Below are positions 52,315 to 61,415 of a DNA stretch of 64,000 nt, in pieces. This DNA is from Chrysomallon squamiferum (taxonomy: Eukaryota > Mollusca > Gastropoda > Neomphalida > Peltospiridae). Each line of letters starts with the position of its first letter. Positions within the stretch are counted from its first letter, which is position 1. The position numbers and the translations under genes are program-made. Under the pieces are notes generated by a model. The model was not told where the DNA came from and searched no databases. It saw only the letters and a list, made by a program, of their open reading frames with translations. The stretch is taken from contig CM022672.1 of assembly GCA_012295275.1 (NCBI GenBank), positions 5,838,443-5,902,442 of the forward strand, read 5' to 3'.

Positions 52315-55242
52315 GTTATTGTCATTGTCATTGTTATTGTTGTTGTTATTATTATCACTGTTGTTCTTATTGTTATTGTTTTTGTTGTTGTTGTTGTTGT
52401 TGTTATTATTATAATTTTAGGTTGAAAGATGACAAACAACGTTTTATTCTCAATCTGGAGGTGCAGCTGCTGTTAAAACAAGGTCAGGTGGAGATTGACA
52501 TGACAAAGTTTGTTCCAAACTACACAAACAGTGTTCTCCTGCACAGATCAGTCGTAGAGGAACTCAATGGAACCATCAAGGTAAACTGCCAGAATTCAGA
52601 TATAAATAATAAGACTAACTAAATAGTTTTGCTTAAAATAAATAAATAGATGTGAATGTCAATATAAAAATATAAATATAAATAATAAAGCTGTATAAAT
52701 GAAAAAAAAAACGTTAGCCAAAACAATTTCTGTTGTTTATTTTTATAGACATTATTTTAAATATACCTTAAATATCTGAACATGATTAAATGATTGATTA
52801 TTAAGACTGATTGGTCATTGTATTGCGAAAATATATATTTTTAAAAACTTGGGTTTATTTGAATGCACTGTGTAGTTACGTCACTACAATCTCTCCTTCT
52901 TGGTAAACATTTCCTAACTGGATAGGTTTCACACATACTTGAAGATGTTTGTTTGTTTTTGTGTATAGTTTGTAATATTATTATAACTGCTGGTTTATAA
53001 TAAATTTGTAAATATTTTCAGCAACTTGGAGAAAGTAAAATTACCAGCATGGTGGAAAGCAAGGATTTCAGGAAAGGCATTATACAGCTGGAATGGTGAG
53101 TATGTTAAATAAACGAGTAACATTTTCATTATTGTAGTTTAAAGGTTTATTTCTAATTTCTTTATTCCTATTTTTTTTTAAATTTATTTTGTCTCATTAC
53201 TGAAGGTTTTTTTTAAAGATTTATTTCTAATTTCTTTTTTCTTTCTTTTTAAAAAATTTATTTAGGTTATATTTTGTTTCACACATTGTCACAGCTCATG
53301 ACTCGGATGTGCTAAATCAGAAAATCAATCTTCCTTAGTGTGTCATTTGGCAGTTTTTAGCTTATAGTTAAATATGTGTGATGACTGAAAATGTTAATAA
53401 TAAAAATTAACAAATTACGTTGTCATTAAATGTTCATTATATTTGTGTAATTAATTAGCAGCAAGGTCTAGTTACAGTAGTCAGTTGGTATAGTGGATCA
53501 AAGGATCTGATCTCCTTAGAGCACGTATTGGGTTATTTACAATTGCAGCCAGCACTGATTCACAGAATTAACTTAATTTTATGTCTTTTGCTGACAGTTT
53601 AACAGTAGCATTATATCAGTACAGGTACACAGCATCAAATTTATCAAGTATTATCAGTTTTCATGTCTTTTCAAAAATGAATTTTTTTATTATTATAAAA
53701 ATAAAAATGATAATAAAAAATATTTCTTCTATTTTCTTGAACAGCACAGGGGTTCCAGGTAATAACGTGATTGTAAATTAAAATAATTTCTTTCTGAAAA
53801 GATAATATAATTGAAAATGTTTCTGTTGTTTTACAGGGAACACAAGAGAATGTTAATGCAAGTGACTGACCTTCAAAACAAGATGAAGGACATTCAGTTT
53901 ATGAAAGTAACAAGAGAAATTCAGGCTGTAAGTAACAAAAAATCTATTTTTTGTAAAAATGTTTGGGGTTTAGGCATTTAAATCATGCCCACTGAACTGT
54001 GAACTGTAATTTTAAGATGATAAGAGCCTAATGACAATGCTCTTTATAGTCTAAGTTAGAAGATTGTAGTCTGATAAATCTGCCTCAAAATTTGTTACAT
54101 CCATTATCATTTTAAATTAGACATTTCTGTACAAAGAACTTATTTTTTGTTTCATCACAGAATAACCATTAAAACATCATTTCAGTTGGAAAGCTAAGTA
54201 AATAAGTGTTTAATAATTTACTTCTGTATGAGCTGTTAAACATATTTTAAGTCAGTTCATTGCCTTTATCTGTCTGTTTCAAATATATAACTATTACAAA
54301 GCAGTATTTCTGTGAATAAAAAAATAAGGTATTGAAACTTGAAATATGCCATGTATTATTAAAATATATACATTTATTGGGTTTATGTGATGTATTCCAG
54401 TTTCTCAATGAGGAAGACTATGACTTGAAGAAAACTCAGGAGGTGACAACTTTGGAGAACACCATCATGATGTTAAAGAAACACCATGAAAAAAATGTAG
54501 AGGAGAAAAAGAAACAATTAAAAGAACTGAATAGATCAGCCAGTCAAAGATATTTGAACAATTCTGAATTGTCCAATGACCTGCAGGATCTCAATGTGTC
54601 TGTGAATGAAAGGCTTCACATTGATGAAGTGAATGGTAAGTTACACCGTGTAATCTATTTTTTTTTTTAATAAATGAAAATAGCTGTGATTATGATATTA
54701 AAAGTAGTAGCAGTAGTTCCAATATCAAAAATAAATGAGATGGTTTGTTAGTGTATTTATGTAATATTGTTTAAGCATTTAAATATTACATATAAAGAAT
54801 GGATTGTTTAATTGCAATTAGGAATCACAATGAAGATTTTTACTGAGGATAACTGTATTATTATTAATGACAGTAGCAGTGGTAGTAGGGCTTTAGTGGT
54901 GATAGCAATACTAGTAGTAGTACTACATAGAAATATGATCTAGCGTGTAGTAATAGTAGCAATAGCAGTAGTAGTAGTTGTAGTAACATATATAGTAGTA
55001 GTTGGACTGTTTCTGACTATAAATAATAAAACAAAGCATTAACTAATGATATTGTTTACAATTATTTTCTAGCCGAGAGACGTTTGGACACGGGGGCAGA
55101 AAAGAGATATCAGGAGATTGTGCAGAGGAGAAAGCTGGTTGACCTGGCTAAGGCCCAGGCACAGGAAGTGGCAGTTTTGCGAGCCGAGGTGGAGCGACTT
55201 CGAATGAGAACCTTCCCCGCTCTCGTACAAGTGGAGCACTGA
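27801..55242 (+). CDS. CFAP43: CFAP43 (WDR96), axonemal WD-repeat and coiled-coil protein
   Basis: Motile-cilium protein; with CFAP44 it forms the tether linking inner dynein arm f to the axoneme. 38 in-phase exons give 1769 residues (human 1665): 27801-27829, 28545-28795, 29068-29161, 29736-29903, 30303-30555, 30840-31185, 31967-32061, 33328-33459, 33962-34078, 34998-35078, 35489-35637, 35958-36061, 36426-36569, 37358-37542, 38179-38328, 38757-38884, 39256-39427, 39882-39992, 40385-40462, 41265-41390, 42243-42347, 42831-42947, 43238-43282, 46034-46097, 46740-46831, 47242-47448, 47866-48036, 48408-48536, 48891-49010, 49665-49772, 50362-50537, 51347-51566, 51875-51987, 52421-52580, 53022-53095, 53837-53927, 54401-54635, 55073-55242. 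Exons 1-16 encode beta-propeller repeats, the rest long charged coiled coil. Diagnostic stretches include [27 protein letters not shown] and [20 protein letters not shown]. Exon 6 has an added hexapeptide repeat, exon 24 an acidic patch. AATAAA lies at 55512 and 55539. Confidence 0.95.
28029..28106. repeat. (TA)n followed by (AAT)n
   Basis: About 25 TA units run directly into about 9 AAT units in CFAP43 intron 1. A duplicated segment containing TTTATTCATCAAAACTGATA follows, with copies near 28280 and 28350. Confidence 0.95.
28815..28886. repeat. (AAT)n microsatellite
   Basis: Imperfect AAT run starting about 20 bases after the CFAP43 exon 2 donor. Confidence 0.95.
30960..31103 (+). repeat. 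Coding 18-nt tandem repeat in CFAP43 exon 6
   Basis: Eight units of six codons encode a hexapeptide of pattern [S/T/N]-[H/V/D]-x-[S/D/Y]-Q-x: [48 protein letters not shown]. Further half-decayed His/Gln/Asp units follow to the exon end at 31185. The segment is hydrophilic and likely a disordered loop between propeller blades. It largely accounts for the extra length against vertebrate CFAP43. Confidence 0.9.
32062..33327. other. CFAP43 intron 7 with 30-bp repeat and SINE-like patch
   Basis: A 1.27-kb intron. It holds the 30-bp tandem array listed separately. At about 32500-32540 there is a GAGTCAGGGTTTGATCCTGC stretch resembling a tRNA-type B box. The open frame at 32612-32809 is not protein-like. 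Confidence 0.6.
32281..32448. repeat. 30-bp minisatellite
   Basis: Five 30-bp units, each beginning GACATAAATAGGATGATTAA, followed by a partial sixth after a one-base insertion. Units differ by one to four bases in the last third. It lies in CFAP43 intron 7 and does not touch a splice site. Confidence 0.95.
34067..34336 (+). repeat. 27-bp minisatellite spanning the CFAP43 exon 9 donor
   Basis: Nine close units plus a diverged tenth. Each unit contains AAGGAATGTGTT followed by a GTAAGT-type donor and GTGTTTAC. The first unit is the genuine end of exon 9 and its splice donor (34078/34079). Several units keep the donor GT; others read CTAAGT or TTAAGT. Decaying derivatives with TTACAAGGAAT continue to about 34830. 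The unit is nine codons with no stop. Confidence 0.95.
35333..35405. repeat. (TTTA)n tract
   Basis: An imperfect TTTA run in CFAP43 intron 10, which is pyrimidine-rich for several hundred bases. Confidence 0.85.
36672..36711. repeat. (CA)n microsatellite
   Basis: About 20 CA units in CFAP43 intron 13, roughly 100 bases after the exon 13 donor. Confidence 0.95.
38315..38700 (+). repeat. Degenerate tandem array seeded at the CFAP43 exon 15 donor
   Basis: The exon end reads CTACTGGAAGCATG then GTACAT. Downstream copies read TACTGATGGCATATTATG, CTACTGATTGCATGTTATAT and further decayed forms with TTCAAATAATGATT. Spacing is irregular (roughly 45-75 bases). The alignment is by eye and the outer limits are uncertain. 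Confidence 0.65.
40142..40231. repeat. (AAT)n then (AAC)n
   Basis: About 17 AAT units, a short spacer and about nine AAC units in CFAP43 intron 18. A near-identical AAT/AAC pair sits in intron 19 at 40979-41050. Confidence 0.95.
40979..41050. repeat. (AAT)n then (AAC)n
   Basis: Second AAT/AAC compound repeat, in CFAP43 intron 19, followed by GATGATGATG-type sequence. Confidence 0.95.
41381..41890 (+). repeat. Tandem duplication spanning the CFAP43 exon 20 donor
   Basis: The exon end and donor CAGAGAGTAAGTTTTTACTT recur 86 bases on as ACAGAGTAAGTTTTTACTT (donor-like GT at 41477), followed by the same AACACTAGGAAC and TTTTCAAGGAAATATTCT blocks. More decayed copies lie around 41680-41770 (GAAAGTAAGTTTTTTTTT) and 41826-41845 (CACAGAGTAAGC). 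Confidence 0.85.
43044..43094. repeat. (ATT)n microsatellite
   Basis: ATT run in CFAP43 intron 22, followed by AAT and CTA trinucleotide tracts up to the exon 23 acceptor at 43237. Confidence 0.95.
43283..46033. other. CFAP43 intron 23 (largest intron, 2.75 kb)
   Basis: Holds TTTA (43803-43852) and ATT (44166-44242) repeats, TATC-type tetranucleotides near 44930-44955 and otherwise featureless AT-rich sequence. Phase is kept across it: exon 23 ends on a full codon and exon 24 opens with an acidic stretch of Asp, Glu and His. No nested gene is visible. Confidence 0.8.
46822..47150 (+). repeat. Degenerate array seeded at the CFAP43 exon 25 donor
   Basis: The exon end CTTGCTACAGGTAAACACAT is followed by decayed copies: TAATTGTAGGTATAGATAT, TTAATAACAGGTATGTATG and TTATTACAGGTATGTACAT. 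Each is preceded by CACCTGTAACCAGTAC or a variant of it. Unit size is about 45-55 bases with indels. At least three copies keep an AG|GTAT or AG|GTAA junction. Confidence 0.75.
48225..48298. repeat. (CA/GACA)n imperfect microsatellite
   Basis: CA-rich tract with interspersed GACACA units in CFAP43 intron 27. Confidence 0.95.
49782..49832. repeat. (CA)n microsatellite at the exon 30 donor
   Basis: CA run starting about ten bases after the CFAP43 exon 30 donor (49773). Confidence 0.95.
50538..50700 (+). repeat. Tandem repeat beginning at the CFAP43 exon 31 donor
   Basis: The donor itself, GTATGTATACACACAC, starts a unit that continues AAACATACAGTAGCATGCAG. The unit recurs from 50583 and 50640, each time as ATGTATACCAACACAC plus a CA run and ACAGTAGCA. 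Spacing grows from 43 to 57 bases because the CA run expands. Confidence 0.8.
51172..51290. repeat. 22-bp minisatellite
   Basis: About five units of the form TATCACATTATACATCACTG(YC) in CFAP43 intron 31, inside a wider ATCAT-rich stretch (50720-51320). The long open frames across it only reflect the lack of stop codons in the repeat. Confidence 0.85.
52276..52412. repeat. (ATT)n / (GTT)n microsatellite
   Basis: ATT units pass into GTT and ATTGTT mixtures and end just before the acceptor of CFAP43 exon 34 (52421). Confidence 0.9.
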
Positions 55243-57107
55243 AGCGGGCTTGTGATTTTCAGCCCACCAGATTCTTATATATTTTTATTTGCTGATAACT
55301 AATCCATTGCCAATATATTTTCTAAATGCTATATAGGACAGTGTTATAGCATTTAAGTTTTCAAATGTTTGAAACAAATTACTTGAACTATAATTTTTTT
55401 AATAAGAAGAAGTTTCTCCCATACAATATCATACAGTATTAAATGTTTCTTTGTTTTCAAGCTAACATGAAATATATTTAATATTTTAGTGTTTAAAATT
55501 GCTAGGGATATAATAAAATTGTTGTTTTTCTTTCCCTGAATAAATCAAAGGAATAAAATTATATAATTATAGAAAAATCTTCCAAAAATGATGTAAAATT
55601 TAGAAATGATTAAATTCAATATATTACAAAATTTATTATTATTATTAAACTGTATTTAAAGTTCATTATTTAAAAATAGAAGTGATAATTATATTTAAAA
55701 ATTTTTCTTTTTTCATCAACACATTGCAAGATCTATCGAATTTATCACAATCCGTCCAGAGTACTGACATTTTTATCTTTGCATATTTTAAATATATATT
55801 TATTCTTCAGTTTAGTTTCTATTTATGTACATTCCAAGTATTTGTGAATCTAAACATTTGTGGTATTGATTACAATTCTGTTTCACTTTACATTTGTCAT
55901 GTTTTATGTTTTTGTTTTGTTAAGTCATTACTAGAACTGATTAATGTTAATTTATGATGTCAACATAGCATGGAAATGTATAAATTTTGAATTTAATATA
56001 TATATATTTACCAAAGCCAAAATTAATTTACTGGATAATGGAATTATATTAACCAAAAAGATTTAACTTAGAAAACACTTACAAACAATACAAATTAAAC
56101 ATGAGGCTTCTTTTTCTCTGGCTTTGCTTAAATGAATGTTTACACTTCAGTCAATGTTATGTCTAATGTTTGTTCGTTTTTGTAAGTTATATCATTTTGA
56201 TATAAGAATATATAAACTTTAGCTGTTTACAGAAAAATGGTTTATAAAAATATTAAAGAAAGTGCTAGTGAGTGCTATTTTGATAAACAAAAAAGAAAAG
56301 ATAATACCATAGGTTAATATGTTAATTTCCATTTTCAATATTACCTTTTTCAGTTTGTACCTTTTCTATCTTGTATACTTTGAGTTGACTAGCATTTTGA
56401 TGACACCATATGCAAAACATGAATAAATGTTCCATAATTAATTTTTGAAAATATAAATATAAATATATATTGAAATTGAAATAAATAAATATATATAAAA
56501 AATTTAAAAAAATTAATAAATAAATAAAATTAAAGTCTATGAAAAATACTTTTCAGCAAATTTTTATCAAAAAATTATGTGCCAGGCACCTAAAAATCCT
56601 ACATATGCAAATATATTTAAATATTCATATTTTTGAAACTCGTTTCACTACCTGCAGCAATAAACCAAAATAGTCTGGTTATATAATACTTTATTCCACT
56701 GAAAAAATAAACATAAAATGTTTTAGGTTTTAGATCAAACACTGTCGGAAATGGACGGATTCAGAATTTTGAGGTATACTGAAAGGAAATTTAAGTCAGG
56801 TCATTTGAATGGGGAAAAAAAAATCAAACAACCAAAATAACAACAACAACAAAAAGGACAAAAATAAAAAACACAACAAAAACCTTCCCCAAAAACCCCT
56901 CACCACCAAAAAAGAACAAAGAAGAACAACCCCTCCAAAAACAAAACAAATAAAAACAATAAATTAAAAATATGAATGGATTTCTGTTTTGGACATAAAT
57001 TACAGTAAATCTAATTTATTAGAAATCATTTTCTGGAAACAAAACACAGATTTGCATAGAAACAAATATATGGGGAAAGAAAATGAAATGTGCACATGAA
57101 ATAATAA

Positions 57108-57116
<9 letters not shown>

Positions 57117-57147
<31 letters not shown>
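57117..57147. repeat. (AAT)n microsatellite
   Basis: AAT run in the A-rich interval between CFAP43 and LOXL. Confidence 0.9.
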
Positions 57148-57149
<2 letters not shown>

Positions 57150-57261
57150 CCTATACAAAGAATGAGTGGGTTACATTTTTAACTTTCATGCTTGAAATTA
57201 TTAAATAAAATACTGGAATATTAGGTCCATTGAATTAAGTAATGAAAATAAATAGAACACA

Positions 57262-57265
<4 letters not shown>

Positions 57266-57301
<36 letters not shown>

Positions 57302-57364
57302 AAAAGAAATTAAATATATAAATAATACCTGTGTCTCCTAAAAAAAAAAAAAAAAAAAAAAAAA
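57266..57364. repeat. Two long poly-A tracts
   Basis: Runs of about 34 and 24 A on the plus strand separated by about 40 bases. On the LOXL strand these are poly-T. Confidence 0.9.
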
Positions 57365-57552
57365 CACACCCCAAAACTCTCCCCCTTCAAAAAAAAGCCC
57401 CATTCCTTCCCTAAAAAAAAAGCACAAACAAATGTACAAACAACAACACAAATGTTCTACAATATTTATCCCAGTGGAATAATTATTTAAGATTTATAAA
57501 GGTAATAAACCTACATGCACTAACACTTCTACATTTTTCAGCATTAAAAATT

Positions 57553-57567
57553 AATAATAATAATAAT

Positions 57568-57604
<37 letters not shown>

Positions 57605-57653
57605 CACGAAAAAGTTTTGACAAAAAAAAAATTTTGGAAAATAATGAAAAATG

Positions 57654-57685
<32 letters not shown>

Positions 57686-57712
57686 AAAAATAAAAATAAA
57701 AATAATAATAAC
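57553..57712. repeat. (AAT)n and poly-A tract
   Basis: AAT repeats to 57603, then a spacer, then about 24 A and AAAAT units. Confidence 0.9.
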
Positions 57713-58019
57713 AAATAAAATAAAATAATAACAGAATTATTAAATTAAAAATAAATGAATAAAAATTAGTTAGCAAATGTTTTACACGAAAAAACCGACA
57801 AAAACGAAAAACTGAAACTAATTGGTGCTTGATAATGTCATTCTATAAGAACACAAAAATATTTAATATCATTTATAGTTCCAAAGCTAAAGCAATTTTA
57901 TTACCGCTGCATTATATAAATCATTGAAATGAATAATCAAAGAAGGGAAAGAGAGAACACGACTAACATGCTTCGGTTGGTTCGTAGGTGGGCGACCTCT
58001 ACTGGATTGTCTCCCTTCG

Positions 58020-60382
58020 TCAGGGAGCCTCATCCGGCAGCAGGCTCTCATACCTGCAGTTGGTGAGATGGGCATTGTAGCCGGAGTACCACAGATCACA
58101 GGCAGCCACGTTGTTGTCGTAGGAAATTTCAGACACTAACAGAGATGGGTTTACTGCCAACTGAAAATGTAATGAAATTAAATAACAGTTTTGTTAAACT
58201 TCGTTCATTTGCTACATAATAATTAGATTTTTATTCCACCGCGTTTGTCGTCTCTTCTGCTATAGTCATTTATTAAATATTTAATAATGAATTGCTGTTA
58301 TATCTACATGATGCTGTATGAATTGTGGACGAAATATTTGAAAGCTGGATGTTATTTTATCGCCAGTATTATTTAATAAATATAAAATTCATGAATTGGC
58401 TTGACGTTCAGCTGTCAACAGGGTTTTAGGCAACAAAGCTAATGACGAAAGAGAAGTAGTCAACAGCAATTTATTCTTATGCTGCTAAAACCTACCTTGA
58501 AAGTGTACTCTCCAGGTTTGATGTCGGTAATATCTATCCACTGACAGTCAATGTCATTGAGATAGTCATCAGAACAGTTCACCGAAAGACCTGAAATATA
58601 TTGTTAATGTCAGTTCACCAACAGAGCTGAAATGTTTTGTTAATGTCAGTTTACAAAAGAGCTGAAATACAGTGTTAATGTTGGTTTTTTGACGGAGATG
58701 AAATGTATTGTTAATATCAGTTCGCCAACATCTAATATATATATATTGCTAATGACAATTCTCCGTCAGAACTGAAATGCATTGTTAATGTCAGTTCACC
58801 TACAGAGGTGAAATTTATTCTTATTACCAATTCACCGACAACCTCAAACAATTCAGTTATTGGTATAACACCTGAGTGTTTACTAATATTTGTTAATGTT
58901 ATGTATAATATTTTTATATAAAGCTGAAACCTGCTATCATCTCCATATGTACCATATTCATCACTCAGTAGATAAGAATATAAGATGCACCTTCCCATAA
59001 ACCAGAAAAACGTACCCCACAGCTCGTGAAAAACCAGTCTTAGACCATTGAGTGGAACGAGAAATGGCACAGAGAGAAGTATTGTTTCTGCTACTTACAA
59101 TGCCCCAGACCACCGCTACCCGTGTCTGTGAAGCAGAACTCTTGATAAATGATAGCAATTCTACATTTTCTGAATGCTATATCACTGAGTGCACTAGCTT
59201 GTTAAAAATAATTTTTTAATTTTTCGTAATGTACATTTTATAAGTATGGCATAACGTGTTAAACTGATGAGAAAAAGAAGAAATATCGCACATCCCAAGT
59301 TATGTTGGAATTATTTCAAATTAGAAATTCAGACCAATGAATATTAAAGTGATTACTATTTGCAACCTCTTACCAAGACAATAATTATTCATATTCTTTT
59401 TTTCGGTATTATTACCACTAACAAAATTATTGTGGAAACTGGCATGGAAATGTTTCGACTTGGCCAGGTGTTTTTTTTTTTTTTTTTTTTTACCTTGATC
59501 TCTGAAACCTTTGCAGTTGTATTTTGGTGCAATCCCTGGTCTGCAAGTGGAATCCTCCAGACAGAAGCTTGCCTTGTTACCTTCAGCCAAGCCGTTTCCG
59601 TTAGAGTCTATGAGATCATAGTGAGCGAATACCTCCATACTGTGATAATGTCTAAAACAAACAAAAAAAAAAATCATGAGAGAGCAAATATATCAATTAT
59701 GTGTATAAACACGCATTCTGAATACAGCTTTTACTCATTTACCTGTTTTGAAATAAACCGTACACAAAAAGCAAATATTAAAGCATCTTAAATACGACAA
59801 ATATTACGATCAATATATTAAAAAATAATAATAATGATGATGATGATGATGATGATGATAATAATAATAATAATAATAATCATAATCGTAATCATAATAA
59901 TAATAATTTGTAAAATAAACTTTGCTATATATTTATTTATTTAATGTATATTTAATTTTTCACTACAATTTTAACATGTTTTACATGTAGCAAAGGGAGC
60001 TTTTGTATTTATAATTCATAGATAGGGGGCAAAAAAAAAACCCCCCAAAAAACACATGACAAAAATATATATGGAAAAAACGCCACCAACAAGAAAAAAA
60101 AAGCAAAGAACAAAAACGAAACAACAAAAAAACAACAACAAAAAACAAACACTCACAACAAAAATAACATACAACAGCAACAAAAACAACGAAAAACAAA
60201 CAAACAAAGAAAACAAATGGACCTCTGACTAAACGAGGCACAGGTTCTCACGGGAAATAGCTTAAGGAACGTGTAGGGAAGACCGATTCCTTTGGACCTA
60301 ATAGGCACCAGGTGTTCACATTTAATCACTGTACCACTGCTTGCTAATTATGATGCTAGCGTAACATATATATAGTCACTAA

Positions 60383-60421
<39 letters not shown>

Positions 60422-61144
60422 TAATAAATCACTTACTGGTGACAGCTGTGCCACTGCCACTGTGTTTTGGAGAGGAAAGGTCGGAAGTCGGCGGTTCCCA
60501 CATTATGAACAACTGAAGAGAACTTGAGCAGTCGTCTGCTGGCTGATCGCCATGCTGTTAAAACATAAATAAAATGACGTAGAGAAGAGATGTCGCTGCT
60601 GTTGGTATCTACCTCTGCTGATCTGTTACTACTCCTATTACGACTCCTACTGTTGTTACTTCTACTACCACTACTGCTGTTACTTCTACTACCACCACTG
60701 CTGCTGCTACTACTATTACTGCAACTGCTACCCTCCTGTTATGACTACTGTTGTGTATTGAATACTGGTACAAATACTACTACTGATATTATTATTGCTA
60801 CCGAAGAAATGCAAATGATGTATCATCATCATATTTATAAATACGTAGGCCTGGGTCCAGTGATGTATAAAACTAATGGTATTGTTATTTCTAATTACGT
60901 AGGCCGAATTTGACGTACAAAATACCTATGATATTTTGAATTACTTATGTTTAGGGTTGATTACATATAAAATACTTACAGTCACTGGTATTTCTAATTA
61001 CGTAAGCTGAGGAAGACAGGCAGTTTTCTTCCATGGAACAGAGCAAGTAGTACAAATGGCGGTCTTGTAGTAAAATGGACTGTCTCAGAATCTCAAGATC
61101 GGGTTGCAAATCAGGCAGTTCTGAAATTGGAATGTAGTATTTCT

Positions 61145-61193
<49 letters not shown>

Positions 61194-61357
61194 TAATAAA
61201 AACCGAAACCAAATGAAAATGATTAAGAACAGCAAAACTCTTTAAACAAATGAACAAATAAAATAAATAATTAAAATTGAAAAAAAATTAAATAAATATC
61301 TAAACAAAGAAGAAAAGAAAAAAAAAAAAGAAAAAGAAATCTGACTTTGCCGAAAGA

Positions 61358-61415
<58 letters not shown>

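Larger units (their letters stand above)
55243..58019. other. Convergent intergenic between CFAP43 and LOXL
   Basis: CFAP43 3' UTR with AATAAA at 55512 and 55539, then AT-rich sequence. From 56813 to 57720 the plus strand is strongly A/C-skewed, with poly-A runs at 57266-57300, 57341-57364 and 57661-57684 and AAT repeats at 57117-57147 and 57553-57603. On the minus strand this would be the LOXL 3' UTR. A possible alternative last LOXL exon lies at 57873-57906. Confidence 0.55.

Noticed and set aside
60990-61002. LOXL donor at 61001 (TAC then GTAATT)
   Set aside because: It breaks the frame into the next exon; the stronger GTAAGT donor at 60979 keeps frame and gives the expected NCLSSSAY...RRLLKFSS continuity.
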